Source: Clostridiaceae bacterium HFYG-1003 (GTDB taxonomy: Bacteria > Bacillota > Clostridia > Clostridiales > Clostridiaceae). Taken from it: a DNA stretch of 64,000 bases. A model generated the notes under the pieces. It was given only the letters and a program-made list of their open reading frames with translations. It searched no databases and was not told the origin of the DNA. The stretch's first letter is position 1. Each line of letters begins with the position of its first letter. Shown piece after piece: positions 1 to 6,856 of this stretch. The stretch covers positions 1,116,001-1,180,000 of the forward strand of contig CP102060.1 of the NCBI GenBank assembly GCA_024579835.1, read 5' to 3'. A program made the translations under genes and the position numbers.

Positions 1-1179
1 CTCTTTAATCTGGGATCACTGGGCTTTTTTAAGTATTATAATTTTTTCAGCGAGAATTTTGCCCGGGCTTTTTCCTTCCTGGGGCTGGCGTTCTCACCGG
101 CTGTGCTCAACATTGTGCTGCCGGTGGGCATCAGTTTCTATACCTTCCAGACCCTGAGCTATTCCATTGATGTCTACAAAAGGGAGCTCGAGCCGACGGA
201 GAGCTTTGTCGAATTTGCCGCTTTTGTTTCGTTTTTTCCGCAGCTGGTGGCGGGCCCCATTGAACGAGCCAGCAACCTGTTGCCTCAGTTCCAGAAGGAC
301 CGTACCTTTGACCGGGAGAGGGCAGTGGACGGTCTGCGTCAGATCCTGTGGGGACTGTTCAAGAAGATCGTCATCGCTGACAACTGCGCCGAGTACGTCA
401 ACAGCGTCTACGGCAATTACACCAATCAGCCGGGCAGTGCCCTGGCCATTGCCGCCATTCTCTTTGCCTTCCAGATTTACGGGGATTTTTCCGGCTACTC
501 GGACATCGCCATCGGAACCTCCCGCCTGTTCGGCTTTGGCCTGATGCGCAACTTCGCCAATCCGTATTTTTCGCGAAGTATTCCGGAGTTCTGGCGCCGC
601 TGGCATATCTCCCTGTCCACCTGGTTCCGGGACTATGTCTACATTCCGCTGGGCGGCAGCCGGCGCGGCCTGGCCCGCACGGCTGTCAACACCTTGATCC
701 TGTTTCTGGTCAGCGGTTTCTGGCATGGCGCTAACTGGACCTTCATCGCCTGGGGAGCTCTCAATGCGTTTTATATGGTTCCATCCCTCATGGGCCGCCG
801 GGTTCCTGTTAAGCGGAACGAGGCGGTTGTCGCGACGCTGCGCGATCTGCCGGCCATCCTGCGCACCTTTCTGCTGACGGTGTTGGGGTGGATCCTGTTC
901 CGGTCTGATCACCTGTCCGATGCCTTCGCCTATATCGGCCGGATTTTCTCGCCCAGCCTGTTTACCATGCCGCTGCTGCCGGAACGCACGATCTATACCC
1001 TGGGACTGATCCTGCTGCTCGTCGTGATCGAGTGGCGGGGCCGGACGAAGGCCCATCCCCTGGAGGGAGCGGGATTCCACTGGCCCTGGCCGGCCCGCTG
1101 GTCGCTGTACTACTCGCTGGTGCTGGTGATTTACTTTTTCAGCGGCCGGTCGCAGCAGTTCATCTATTTTCAGTTTTAG
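1..1179 (+). CDS. MBOAT-family membrane O-acyltransferase (5' end outside window)
   Basis: The frame is open from base 1, so the N-terminus lies upstream. The protein resembles the AlgI/DltB branch of membrane-bound O-acyltransferases, which pass acyl groups across the membrane to extracellular polymers. Visible signatures are PVGISFYTFQTLSY, the block EFWRRWHISLSTWFRDYVYIPLGGSR, and GFWHGANWTFIAWG with the catalytic-type histidine. Several hydrophobic segments follow. The gene ends 15 bases before an SGNH-like gene, so the pair probably acts together on a surface polymer. A second, complete MBOAT lies at 36.6 kb. The acyl acceptor cannot be inferred from the sequence. Confidence 0.93.
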   Translation, partial: LFNLGSLGFFKYYNFFSENFARAFSFLGLAFSPAVLNIVLPVGISFYTFQTLSYSIDVYKRELEPTESFVEFAAFVSFFPQLVAGPIERASNLLPQFQKDRTFDRERAVDGLRQILWGLFKKIVIADNCAEYVNSVYGNYTNQPGSALAIAAILFAFQIYGDFSGYSDIAIGTSRLFGFGLMRNFANPYFSRSIPEFWRRWHISLSTWFRDYVYIPLGGSRRGLARTAVNTLILFLVSGFWHGANWTFIAWGALNAFYMVPSLMGRRVPVKRNEAVVATLRDLPAILRTFLLTVLGWILFRSDHLSDAFAYIGRIFSPSLFTMPLLPERTIYTLGLILLLVVIEWRGRTKAHPLEGAGFHWPWPARWSLYYSLVLVIYFFSGRSQQFIYFQF

Positions 1180-1194
1180 GGGGAGGAACAATTC

Positions 1195-2142
1195 ATGAAG
1201 CGATTTTTACTGCGATCCGGCTGCTTTATTCTGCTCCTGGCCGCCCTGTTTGGCGCGCTGGAGCTGGGCCTGCGAAGCATTCCCAATGACTACGCTTATA
1301 AAAACCATTACCTGGAAGAGCATGCCTCCTCCCTGGAAGTGCTGAGCCTGGGGTCCTCCCACAGCTACTACGGCATTGATCCGGCTTATTTTGACCGGCC
1401 CTCCTTCAACGCCAGCCATGTCTCCCAGTCGCTGTTCTATGACTTGGGTATTCTGGATAAATTCAAGGACGACATGACTCAGCTCAAATACATTCTGCTG
1501 CCCATCTCGTCCTTTACGCTGTCCCATCGGATTGAAGACGGGACCGAAGCCTGGCGGGTGCGCAGCTATCACCTGTACTATGATTTGGCGGTACCCCAGG
1601 GGATCACGCCGCTGTATGAAGTGACCGGCAACGACGGCTTTACCAATTTCAAGCGGGTGGCCGACTACCTCAGGACCGGGCAGGGCGTGAACTGCGACGA
1701 GAGGGGATTTCTTGCCCGCCCGCCCGAGGATCCGCAGGATCTGGAAGCAACCGGAATCCGAGCGGCCAAACGGCATAACGCTATGAATCCGGTGCATCAG
1801 ACCGAAAACCGGCACATTCTGGATGCGCTCTTGCAGGATGCGCGTTCCATCGGCGCCCGGGTGATTCTATACACGCCGCCGGGACACGACGAATATGTCG
1901 GGCGGCTCGATCCGGCCGCGGTCCGACAGATGAAGGAGCTAGCCGAAACCCTGGACCGGTCCAGCCAGGTGGTGATCTACCTCAATTTTCTGGAGGATCC
2001 GCGCTTTGCCGATTCCGACTTCTACGATGCCGACCATGTCAATGCCGCCGGAGCCCGCAAACTGACGGGACTGATCAATCAGGCCATGCAGGAATGGGAC
2101 CGGGGTCAGGATCCAGTGACTGCCGCAGCGGGCGGAAAGTAA
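1195..2142 (+). CDS. SGNH-hydrolase-like membrane-anchored protein, MBOAT partner
   Basis: This 315-residue protein has an N-terminal hydrophobic segment (about residues 5-25), giving an anchored or secreted protein. Residues near 52-56 read LGSSHSY, like block I of SGNH esterases with Ser followed by His. The C-terminal part has DADHVNAAGARKL, the D-x-x-H block V pattern. The start ATG follows a GGGGGAGGA ribosome-binding site. Proteins of this type commonly sit beside MBOAT genes and complete acetyl transfer to, or removal from, exported polysaccharide. That role is inferred from the neighbour. A strong terminator follows. Confidence 0.75.
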   Translation: MKRFLLRSGCFILLLAALFGALELGLRSIPNDYAYKNHYLEEHASSLEVLSLGSSHSYYGIDPAYFDRPSFNASHVSQSLFYDLGILDKFKDDMTQLKYILLPISSFTLSHRIEDGTEAWRVRSYHLYYDLAVPQGITPLYEVTGNDGFTNFKRVADYLRTGQGVNCDERGFLARPPEDPQDLEATGIRAAKRHNAMNPVHQTENRHILDALLQDARSIGARVILYTPPGHDEYVGRLDPAAVRQMKELAETLDRSSQVVIYLNFLEDPRFADSDFYDADHVNAAGARKLTGLINQAMQEWDRGQDPVTAAAGGK

Positions 2143-2206
2143 ATGCCTGGTCGGAAAAATGTCACGGGCTTAACAAGACGTAAGCGAAAATCATGATAGA
2201 CTGATA

Positions 2207-2235
2207 GAAAACCGCCTGATTATCAGGCGGTTTTC
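2207..2235 (+). terminator. Rho-independent-type hairpin after the MBOAT/SGNH pair
   Basis: A perfect 13-bp stem (GAAAACCGCCTGA paired with its complement) closes a 3-base loop. The descending arm ends in TTTTC. It separates the MBOAT/SGNH pair from the amidohydrolase gene. The rest of 2143-2454 shows no gene. Confidence 0.8.
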
Positions 2236-2454
2236 GTGCATGTGAAAAGGCAGATCGGATTGGATTGATAAATCGTTATTTTTGAGACAGGCCATAGGAA
2301 TTTCAGTCCAGGGCAAGGTCTTTGTGTCATAATTGGAGGTAGTGGTGCGGCGGGAGAGAAGCCGTTTCCAGCCCCAGGGCTGCGTCAGGGCAAAATCTTG
2401 ATACAGCAGGGGATATGATGAATCCAACGATGAAAGACAACAGGAGGAACGATT

Positions 2455-3687
2455 ATGTTGAAAATCAATCAGGAACGGTTGGGACGACGCCTGGAGGAAC
2501 TGGCACAGTTCGGAGGAAGCGAGCAGGGGATGAACCGCTTTTCCTACACCAAGGAAGAGAAAGATGCGCAGAATTACCTCAAAGAAGTATTTGCCGCTCT
2601 GGGCATGACGGTGACGGAAGATCCGCTCGGGAATCTGTTTGCCCGCTATGAAGGACTCAATCCGGAGCTGAAGCCCATCGTCACGGGATCGCACATCGAC
2701 TCCGTGCGCAACGGCGGCCGCTACGACGGCAACCTGGGCGTCCTCGGCGCGCTGGAGGCAGTCCAGTGTCTCCATGAGCAGGGGATTCGACTGAATCACC
2801 CCATTGTGATCTTTATTTCCAAGGATGAAGAGGGCACCCGGTTTGGTTCCACCATGTTCGGAACCGAAGCTATGCTCGGAGCCCTCCCGGCAGAATTCCT
2901 TGACCGCACCGACCGGGACGGCATCACGCTGCGCCAGGCCATGACCGACGCCGGCTATGATCCCCAGGGCATTTTCAACTCGAAAGTAGAGCCAGGCAGC
3001 TACGCCGCCTATCTCGAACTTCATATCGAACAGGCCCGTGTTCTGGAAACCATGCAGATTCCCATCGGTATTGTCACCGGTATCGCCGGACCGCTCTGGT
3101 TTGCTGTCAACATTAAAGGACAGGCCGGCCACGCCGGATCAACCCCCATGCGGATCCGCCACGATCCGATGGTTGCGGCCGCCCGCCTGATTGATCAATG
3201 CGACCGCATCGCACGCCAGTTCCAGGACACCGTCGCCACCACCGGGTACATTAAGGCAGACCCGGGAACGACCAACGTCATTCCGGCTCAGGTGGACTTT
3301 ACCATCGATCTGCGGGACGTCAGTATGGCAGACCGTGATCAGGCGGAAGCCGAGATCAAGGCGGCGGCACGACTTCTGGAGGAAAAAATGGGCGTGACCA
3401 TCGAGTTCAGTGACCGTGTGCGCACCCCGTCGGTCCTGTGCAACGACGCTCTGATGAATGTCATCGAAGAGACCGCCGGCGAGTTCTCGCTGCCCAGCCT
3501 GCGGATGCCGTCGGGCGCCTGCCACGATGCCATGCACTTTGGACCACTCTGTCCCATCGGCATGATTTTTGTGCCCTCCGTCAACGGCTACAGCCACCGG
3601 GCGGATGAATACACTCCGCTGGAAGACTGCGCCAACGGCGCCAATGTGCTGCTGAATACTCTGGTTAAGGCTGACGCCCTGGTCTAA
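2455..3687 (+). CDS. M20-family Zn amidohydrolase (allantoate amidohydrolase / N-carbamoyl-L-amino-acid hydrolase type)
   Basis: This 410-residue protein is of normal family length. It shows the M20 metal-site pattern: GSHIDSV near residue 80, YDGNLG about 12 residues later, DEEGTRFG near 125, an ELHIEQ block near 190, and SYSHRADEYTP near the C-terminus. This arrangement is typical of the AllC/hydantoinase (carbamoylase) subgroup, which hydrolyses ureido or carbamoyl amides in purine or pyrimidine catabolism. The start ATG follows AGGAGGA with 7-base spacing. It stands alone between two terminators. Substrate (allantoate, N-carbamoyl amino acid or ureidoglycine-type) cannot be told from sequence. 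Confidence 0.85.
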   Translation: MLKINQERLGRRLEELAQFGGSEQGMNRFSYTKEEKDAQNYLKEVFAALGMTVTEDPLGNLFARYEGLNPELKPIVTGSHIDSVRNGGRYDGNLGVLGALEAVQCLHEQGIRLNHPIVIFISKDEEGTRFGSTMFGTEAMLGALPAEFLDRTDRDGITLRQAMTDAGYDPQGIFNSKVEPGSYAAYLELHIEQARVLETMQIPIGIVTGIAGPLWFAVNIKGQAGHAGSTPMRIRHDPMVAAARLIDQCDRIARQFQDTVATTGYIKADPGTTNVIPAQVDFTIDLRDVSMADRDQAEAEIKAAARLLEEKMGVTIEFSDRVRTPSVLCNDALMNVIEETAGEFSLPSLRMPSGACHDAMHFGPLCPIGMIFVPSVNGYSHRADEYTPLEDCANGANVLLNTLVKADALV

Positions 3688-3737
3688 TTCAAACCGGGGA
3701 TCGGCCGCTGGAACTTATGACTCGAAATCGCCGCCCG

Positions 3738-3782
3738 AGCCCCTTGGACCCTCCTTTGACCGGCCGGTTGAAAGGGGCTTTC
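3738..3782 (+). terminator. Possible terminator after the amidohydrolase gene
   Basis: AGCCCCTT pairs with AAGGGGCT across a 26-base GC-rich loop, followed by only a short TT run. It is placed correctly for the amidohydrolase gene but the T tract is weak. Confidence 0.4.
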
Positions 3783-3819
3783 CGGTGAATTCGTGATTTT
3801 CAATGATAATCAATCTCAC

Positions 3820-3850
3820 TGTATACAAATGCTCGCAAAAGCTTTATAAT
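3820..3850 (+). promoter_or_regulatory. Likely sigma-A promoter of ireB
   Basis: A perfect TATAAT (3845-3850) lies 48 bases before the ireB start. A weak TGTATA-type -35 sits near 3820. The -35 match is poor, so the -10 is the main support. Confidence 0.5.
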
Positions 3851-3897
3851 GAGATGTAAGGTTAGTCGAAGGAGGTGGGACTTTTTTAAGCACCGCT

Positions 3898-4164
3898 ATG
3901 GAAAAGAAAGATAATCTACAGAACACCATGCAGTTTGAGGACTTCAAAAAGGATAAAGTTACTTTAACAAAAGAGATCCTGTCTGAAGTGTATCAGTCCT
4001 TGTCTGAGAAAGGATACAACCCTGTAAACCAGATGGTGGGCTATTTGATCTCCGGAGACCCTACTTACATTACCAATTATAATGGAGCCAGGGCACTGAT
4101 CCGAAAACTGGAACGCGACGAAATATTGGAAGAAGTTTTAAGGACTTACCTGGATATTGAGTGA
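3898..4164 (+). CDS. ireB: IreB family regulatory phosphoprotein (UPF0297)
   Basis: This 88-residue protein has the family core, including [16 protein letters not shown] and [14 protein letters not shown]. IreB is a small cytoplasmic protein phosphorylated on threonine by the IreK/PrkC kinase in Enterococcus and tied to envelope stress. It stands at the head of the ireB-ruvX-DUF1292-fur-RNase J order common in Clostridia. The alaS gene often found before it is absent; an amidohydrolase is there instead. A strong AAGGAGGTG lies 20 bases before this ATG, which is too far for a normal site, and no in-frame ATG, GTG or TTG lies closer. A strong terminator follows directly. Confidence 0.93.
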   Translation: MEKKDNLQNTMQFEDFKKDKVTLTKEILSEVYQSLSEKGYNPVNQMVGYLISGDPTYITNYNGARALIRKLERDEILEEVLRTYLDIE

Positions 4165-4170
4165 TTTTTT

Positions 4171-4197
4171 AAGGGTGCCATAAAATCTGGCACCCTT
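4171..4197 (+). terminator. Terminator after ireB
   Basis: A 10-bp perfect stem, AAGGGTGCCA with its complement, closes a 7-base loop and is followed by TATATTT. T runs on both sides allow use in either direction. Confidence 0.8.
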
Positions 4198-4395
4198 ATA
4201 TTTAAGTTAATCGTTAATTTGCGCCAGATCTTTCCGGACTGGCCAGCCGGCAGTGCCGAACACCCCCGTGACTGGAACCAGATCAATAGGAACAAATAGA
4301 CCGGCAAAGCCACCCCCGGGTGGAAGCACGCTGTTTGCTGCTACTGATTTAGTCAGCAGTCACTGCATGATTTTTTAGAAAAAAGAGGTTTTTGG

Positions 4396-4851
4396 ATGAG
4401 AGTATTGAGTCTTGATGTGGGCGATCGCCGCATCGGTGTCGCCGTTTCGGATCCCACCGGTTTTCTGGCCACGGGTCTTGGCGTCATTAAACGGGATGGG
4501 TCCCCCCAGGGCAATATTGCCGCTGTCCAGCAGGTGCTGGAGCAGATCAAGGCGTACGATGTCAGGCTCGTGGTAGCCGGACTGCCGAAGAACATGGACG
4601 GCACCGTCGGCTTCCAGGCCAGGAAAGTTCTGGATTTTATTGAAGAACTGAAAAAAGTCTGGGACGGCGAGGTCCTGACCTGGGATGAACGGCTGACTAC
4701 GGTCAGCGCTCATATGGTCATGGCTCAGAAAAAAACCAAAATCAACCAGCGCAAGAATGATGTCGACAAGATCGCTGCCTGCTTTATCCTGCAGGGCTTT
4801 CTAGACTCCATAGAATTCAAAAAGCGGAAAGAACAGGACCAGTCGCGCTAA
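4396..4851 (+). CDS. ruvX: Putative pre-16S rRNA nuclease / Holliday junction resolvase YqgF
   Basis: This 151-residue protein has the RNase H-like YqgF fold. The first strand is RVLSLDVGDRRIGVAVSD with the catalytic aspartate at residue 7. VVAGLPKNMDG lies near residue 60, and a late TWDERLTT gives the second acidic pair. YqgF/RuvX proteins process the 5' end of 16S rRNA and were earlier proposed as resolvases. It starts an apparent operon with a DUF1292 gene and fur. Length and motifs are normal. Confidence 0.95.
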   Translation: MRVLSLDVGDRRIGVAVSDPTGFLATGLGVIKRDGSPQGNIAAVQQVLEQIKAYDVRLVVAGLPKNMDGTVGFQARKVLDFIEELKKVWDGEVLTWDERLTTVSAHMVMAQKKTKINQRKNDVDKIAACFILQGFLDSIEFKKRKEQDQSR

Positions 4852-4887
4852 GCGGACTGAGAACAGCAAGGAAAGAAGGTGAAATGA

Positions 4888-5148
4888 ATGGAAAACACCA
4901 CCGATTTAATCGTATTGTCCGGAGAAGACGGCGAAACCTTTGAAGTGGAAGTCATTGACCGCGTGGAAGTGGAAGGACAGGAATACTTTATTGTCAGACC
5001 CGTGGAAGAAGAGGATGTTTATACCGCGCTGCGGGTAGACCTTGATGATGACGGCAATGAGGTCTTTACGGTCGTCGAGGACGACGAGGAACTGAACGCA
5101 GTGGAAGAGGCTTACAGCCTGGCTTTAATTGACGAGGAAGAGATTTAA
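4888..5148 (+). CDS. DUF1292 family protein (YrzB-like)
   Basis: This 86-residue, very acidic protein matches the DUF1292 family that accompanies ruvX in many Firmicutes. Typical features are the TFEVEVIDRVEVEGQEYFI-like beta-strand core and an acidic C-terminal half rich in D and E. No catalytic motif is visible and its function is unknown. A GAAAGAAGGTGA site precedes the ATG. Its TAA stop overlaps the fur ATG by one base, so the two genes are translationally coupled. Confidence 0.9.
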   Translation: MENTTDLIVLSGEDGETFEVEVIDRVEVEGQEYFIVRPVEEEDVYTALRVDLDDDGNEVFTVVEDDEELNAVEEAYSLALIDEEEI

Positions 5149-5396
5149 TGAAAATTAACGAAAGCGGTTATGTGGATAACCTCAAGACTATGCTGCGCGA
5201 AGCCGGGGCCAAGCTGACCCCGCAGCGCCTGACCATCCTGGATGTCATCATCCAGCAGGAAGGGAAGCATCTGACCATCGAAGAGATCTACAACAAGGTC
5301 AAGGAAGTTAAGGCGGAGACGGGCGTAGCCACGGTCTACCGCACGATCCTGCTCTTCGAGGAACTGGGCATCGTCAAGAAATTAGGGAAACACTGA
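5148..5396 (+). pseudogene. fur: fur, 5' fragment (Fur-family regulator cut by an IS element)
   Basis: Residues 1-79 are the intact winged-helix DNA-binding domain of a ferric-uptake-type regulator, including GAKLTPQRLTILDVI and TGVATVYRTILLFEELGIVKKL. The reading frame then enters the insertion sequence at 5386, adds three foreign residues (G-K-H) and stops at 5394-5396. Joining base 5385 to base 6609 restores a 161-residue Fur with no other lesion. The fragment lacks the dimerisation and metal-binding half, so it should not work as a normal regulator. The subtype (Fur, PerR or Zur) is not certain. Confidence 0.93.
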
Positions 5397-6604
5397 TTAT
5401 TTGAGGTTAACGTTTCCCAGTTCGGTCATTATGTTGTTTTTTTGCTCATGGGAGCACAAAAATGCTGGATTTTAGTGCGATTTCAGCCCGTTTTGTGGGC
5501 TAACCCCCAATTTTGGGCGCACTTATCCCATGCAGAATTCTTTCGTTCGTTTTGCACGAATACAATTCAACAAATTGGCGCTGGCAAACAAGATGTTGAA
5601 TCTATTCAAATTTTTGCTGATCCCCCGATAAACTACTTTGGCATAACCAAAGAACCGTTTGACGATCAAAAATGGGTGCTCCACTTTGCTTCGAACGGAT
5701 GATTTGCGTTGTTCAATTGCCCGGTCCCACTGGATCCCGGGATAGTTCTTATTGGTCTTGATCTTGGAAGGGCGAACATTGCTGCGAAATTCAATAGTAG
5801 ATAAGTGCGGATCCTCGGTGAATTCTTTTCTTGACTCGACTCCATTATAGCCGGAATCTCCGTAAGCTACTTCATCATCGGGACGAATCAGTTTGTGTGT
5901 CTCGTTTATGTCATGGACATTGGCCGCAGTCCCTGTGACTGTATGGACATACCCACTGCCGGCGCAAACTCCGGTATGAACCTTCATCCCAAAGTACCAC
6001 TGATTGCCTTTCTTTGTCTGGTGCATCTCAGGGTCTCGTTCTCCCGTCTGGTTCTTGGTAGAACTGGGGGCTGCAATAATGGTGGCATCCACGATGGTGC
6101 CGCCATGCATCATTAGTCCGGCAGATTCCAAGCGTCTGGTGACATCATGAAAGATCTTCTCCCCCAAGAGATGGCTTTCCATTAAATGGCGAAAGTGAAG
6201 AAGCGTGGTTGCGTCAGGCACTTGCTGCGAGATGAAGTCCAGCCGCATGAATTTGCGCATGGCATAACTGTCATAGATGGCGTCTTCCATTGCAACATCG
6301 GAGAGGTTAAACCAATTTTGCATCAGGTACATCCGAAGCATTGTTTCAATTTCGATGGGCTTTCTGCCGCGTTTTCCCTGAGGATAGTAGGGGCGAATCA
6401 TCTCGACCCAATCTTTCCAGGGAATGATAGTTTCCATAGAATCAAGAAACTCTTCTCTCTTTGTAGTCTTGCGGCGATGTGCGTATTCAAAATCACTGAA
6501 AGTCTGCTGCTTCATAAGAAAAACCTCGCTGGTAACGTAATACTTAAATTATATCGTGAGAGCGTTCCTCAGAGTTACAGAAAACAGAATTAATCAGCGT
6601 TTCC
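5386..6604 (-). mobile_element. IS5-group insertion sequence, 1219 bp, inserted in fur
   Basis: The element has 14-bp terminal inverted repeats, GGAAACACTGATTA at the left and GGAAACGCTGATTA (reverse complement) at the right, with one mismatch. It is flanked by a 4-bp direct repeat TTAG at 5382-5385 and 6605-6608. TTAG fits the YTAR target of the IS5 group. It carries one full-length transposase gene on the minus strand. The target duplication is perfect and both fur halves are undamaged, so the insertion looks recent. Confidence 0.95.
5523..6515 (-). CDS. IS5-family (IS5 group) DDE transposase
   Basis: This 330-residue transposase appears intact. The N-terminal domain holds the IS5-group block QVPDATTLLHFRHLME. 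The catalytic triad can be placed at D143 (GGTIVDATI), D220 (VAYGDSGYNG) and E279 (RSKVEHPFLIVKRFFGY). It is read opposite to fur. It would catalyse movement of the 1.2-kb element. No frameshift or internal stop is seen, so the element could still be active. Confidence 0.96.
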   Translation of the reverse strand: MKQQTFSDFEYAHRRKTTKREEFLDSMETIIPWKDWVEMIRPYYPQGKRGRKPIEIETMLRMYLMQNWFNLSDVAMEDAIYDSYAMRKFMRLDFISQQVPDATTLLHFRHLMESHLLGEKIFHDVTRRLESAGLMMHGGTIVDATIIAAPSSTKNQTGERDPEMHQTKKGNQWYFGMKVHTGVCAGSGYVHTVTGTAANVHDINETHKLIRPDDEVAYGDSGYNGVESRKEFTEDPHLSTIEFRSNVRPSKIKTNKNYPGIQWDRAIEQRKSSVRSKVEHPFLIVKRFFGYAKVVYRGISKNLNRFNILFASANLLNCIRAKRTKEFCMG

Positions 6605-6608
6605 TTAG

Positions 6609-6856
6609 ATTTAAATGACGGAATCTACCGATACGAACTGAACCACGAGGAAGAGCTCCATGGGCATCACCATCTGGTGTGTTCAGCCTGCGGCAAAGTG
6701 GAAGAAGTCCGGGACGATCTGCTCGACTCTGTCGAACAGATCATCGAGAAGGATTACCGATTCCGGATCAAGGACCATTCGCTGAAATTCTATGGCTTAT
6801 GCAGTGACTGCTATCTGAATGAAAGCGAGGAAACGAATGAACGAAAATCAAAATAA
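6609..6856 (+). pseudogene. fur: fur, 3' fragment
   Basis: This is the C-terminal half of the interrupted fur gene, in frame with the 5' part once the element and one TTAG copy are removed. It encodes the metal-binding and dimerisation domain: the His-rich HGHHHLVCSACGK block with the first CxxC, and a second CxxC in YGLCSDC near the end. The TAA stop at 6854-6856 overlaps the start of the RNase J gene by 20 bases. It has no start site of its own after the insertion. Confidence 0.9.
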
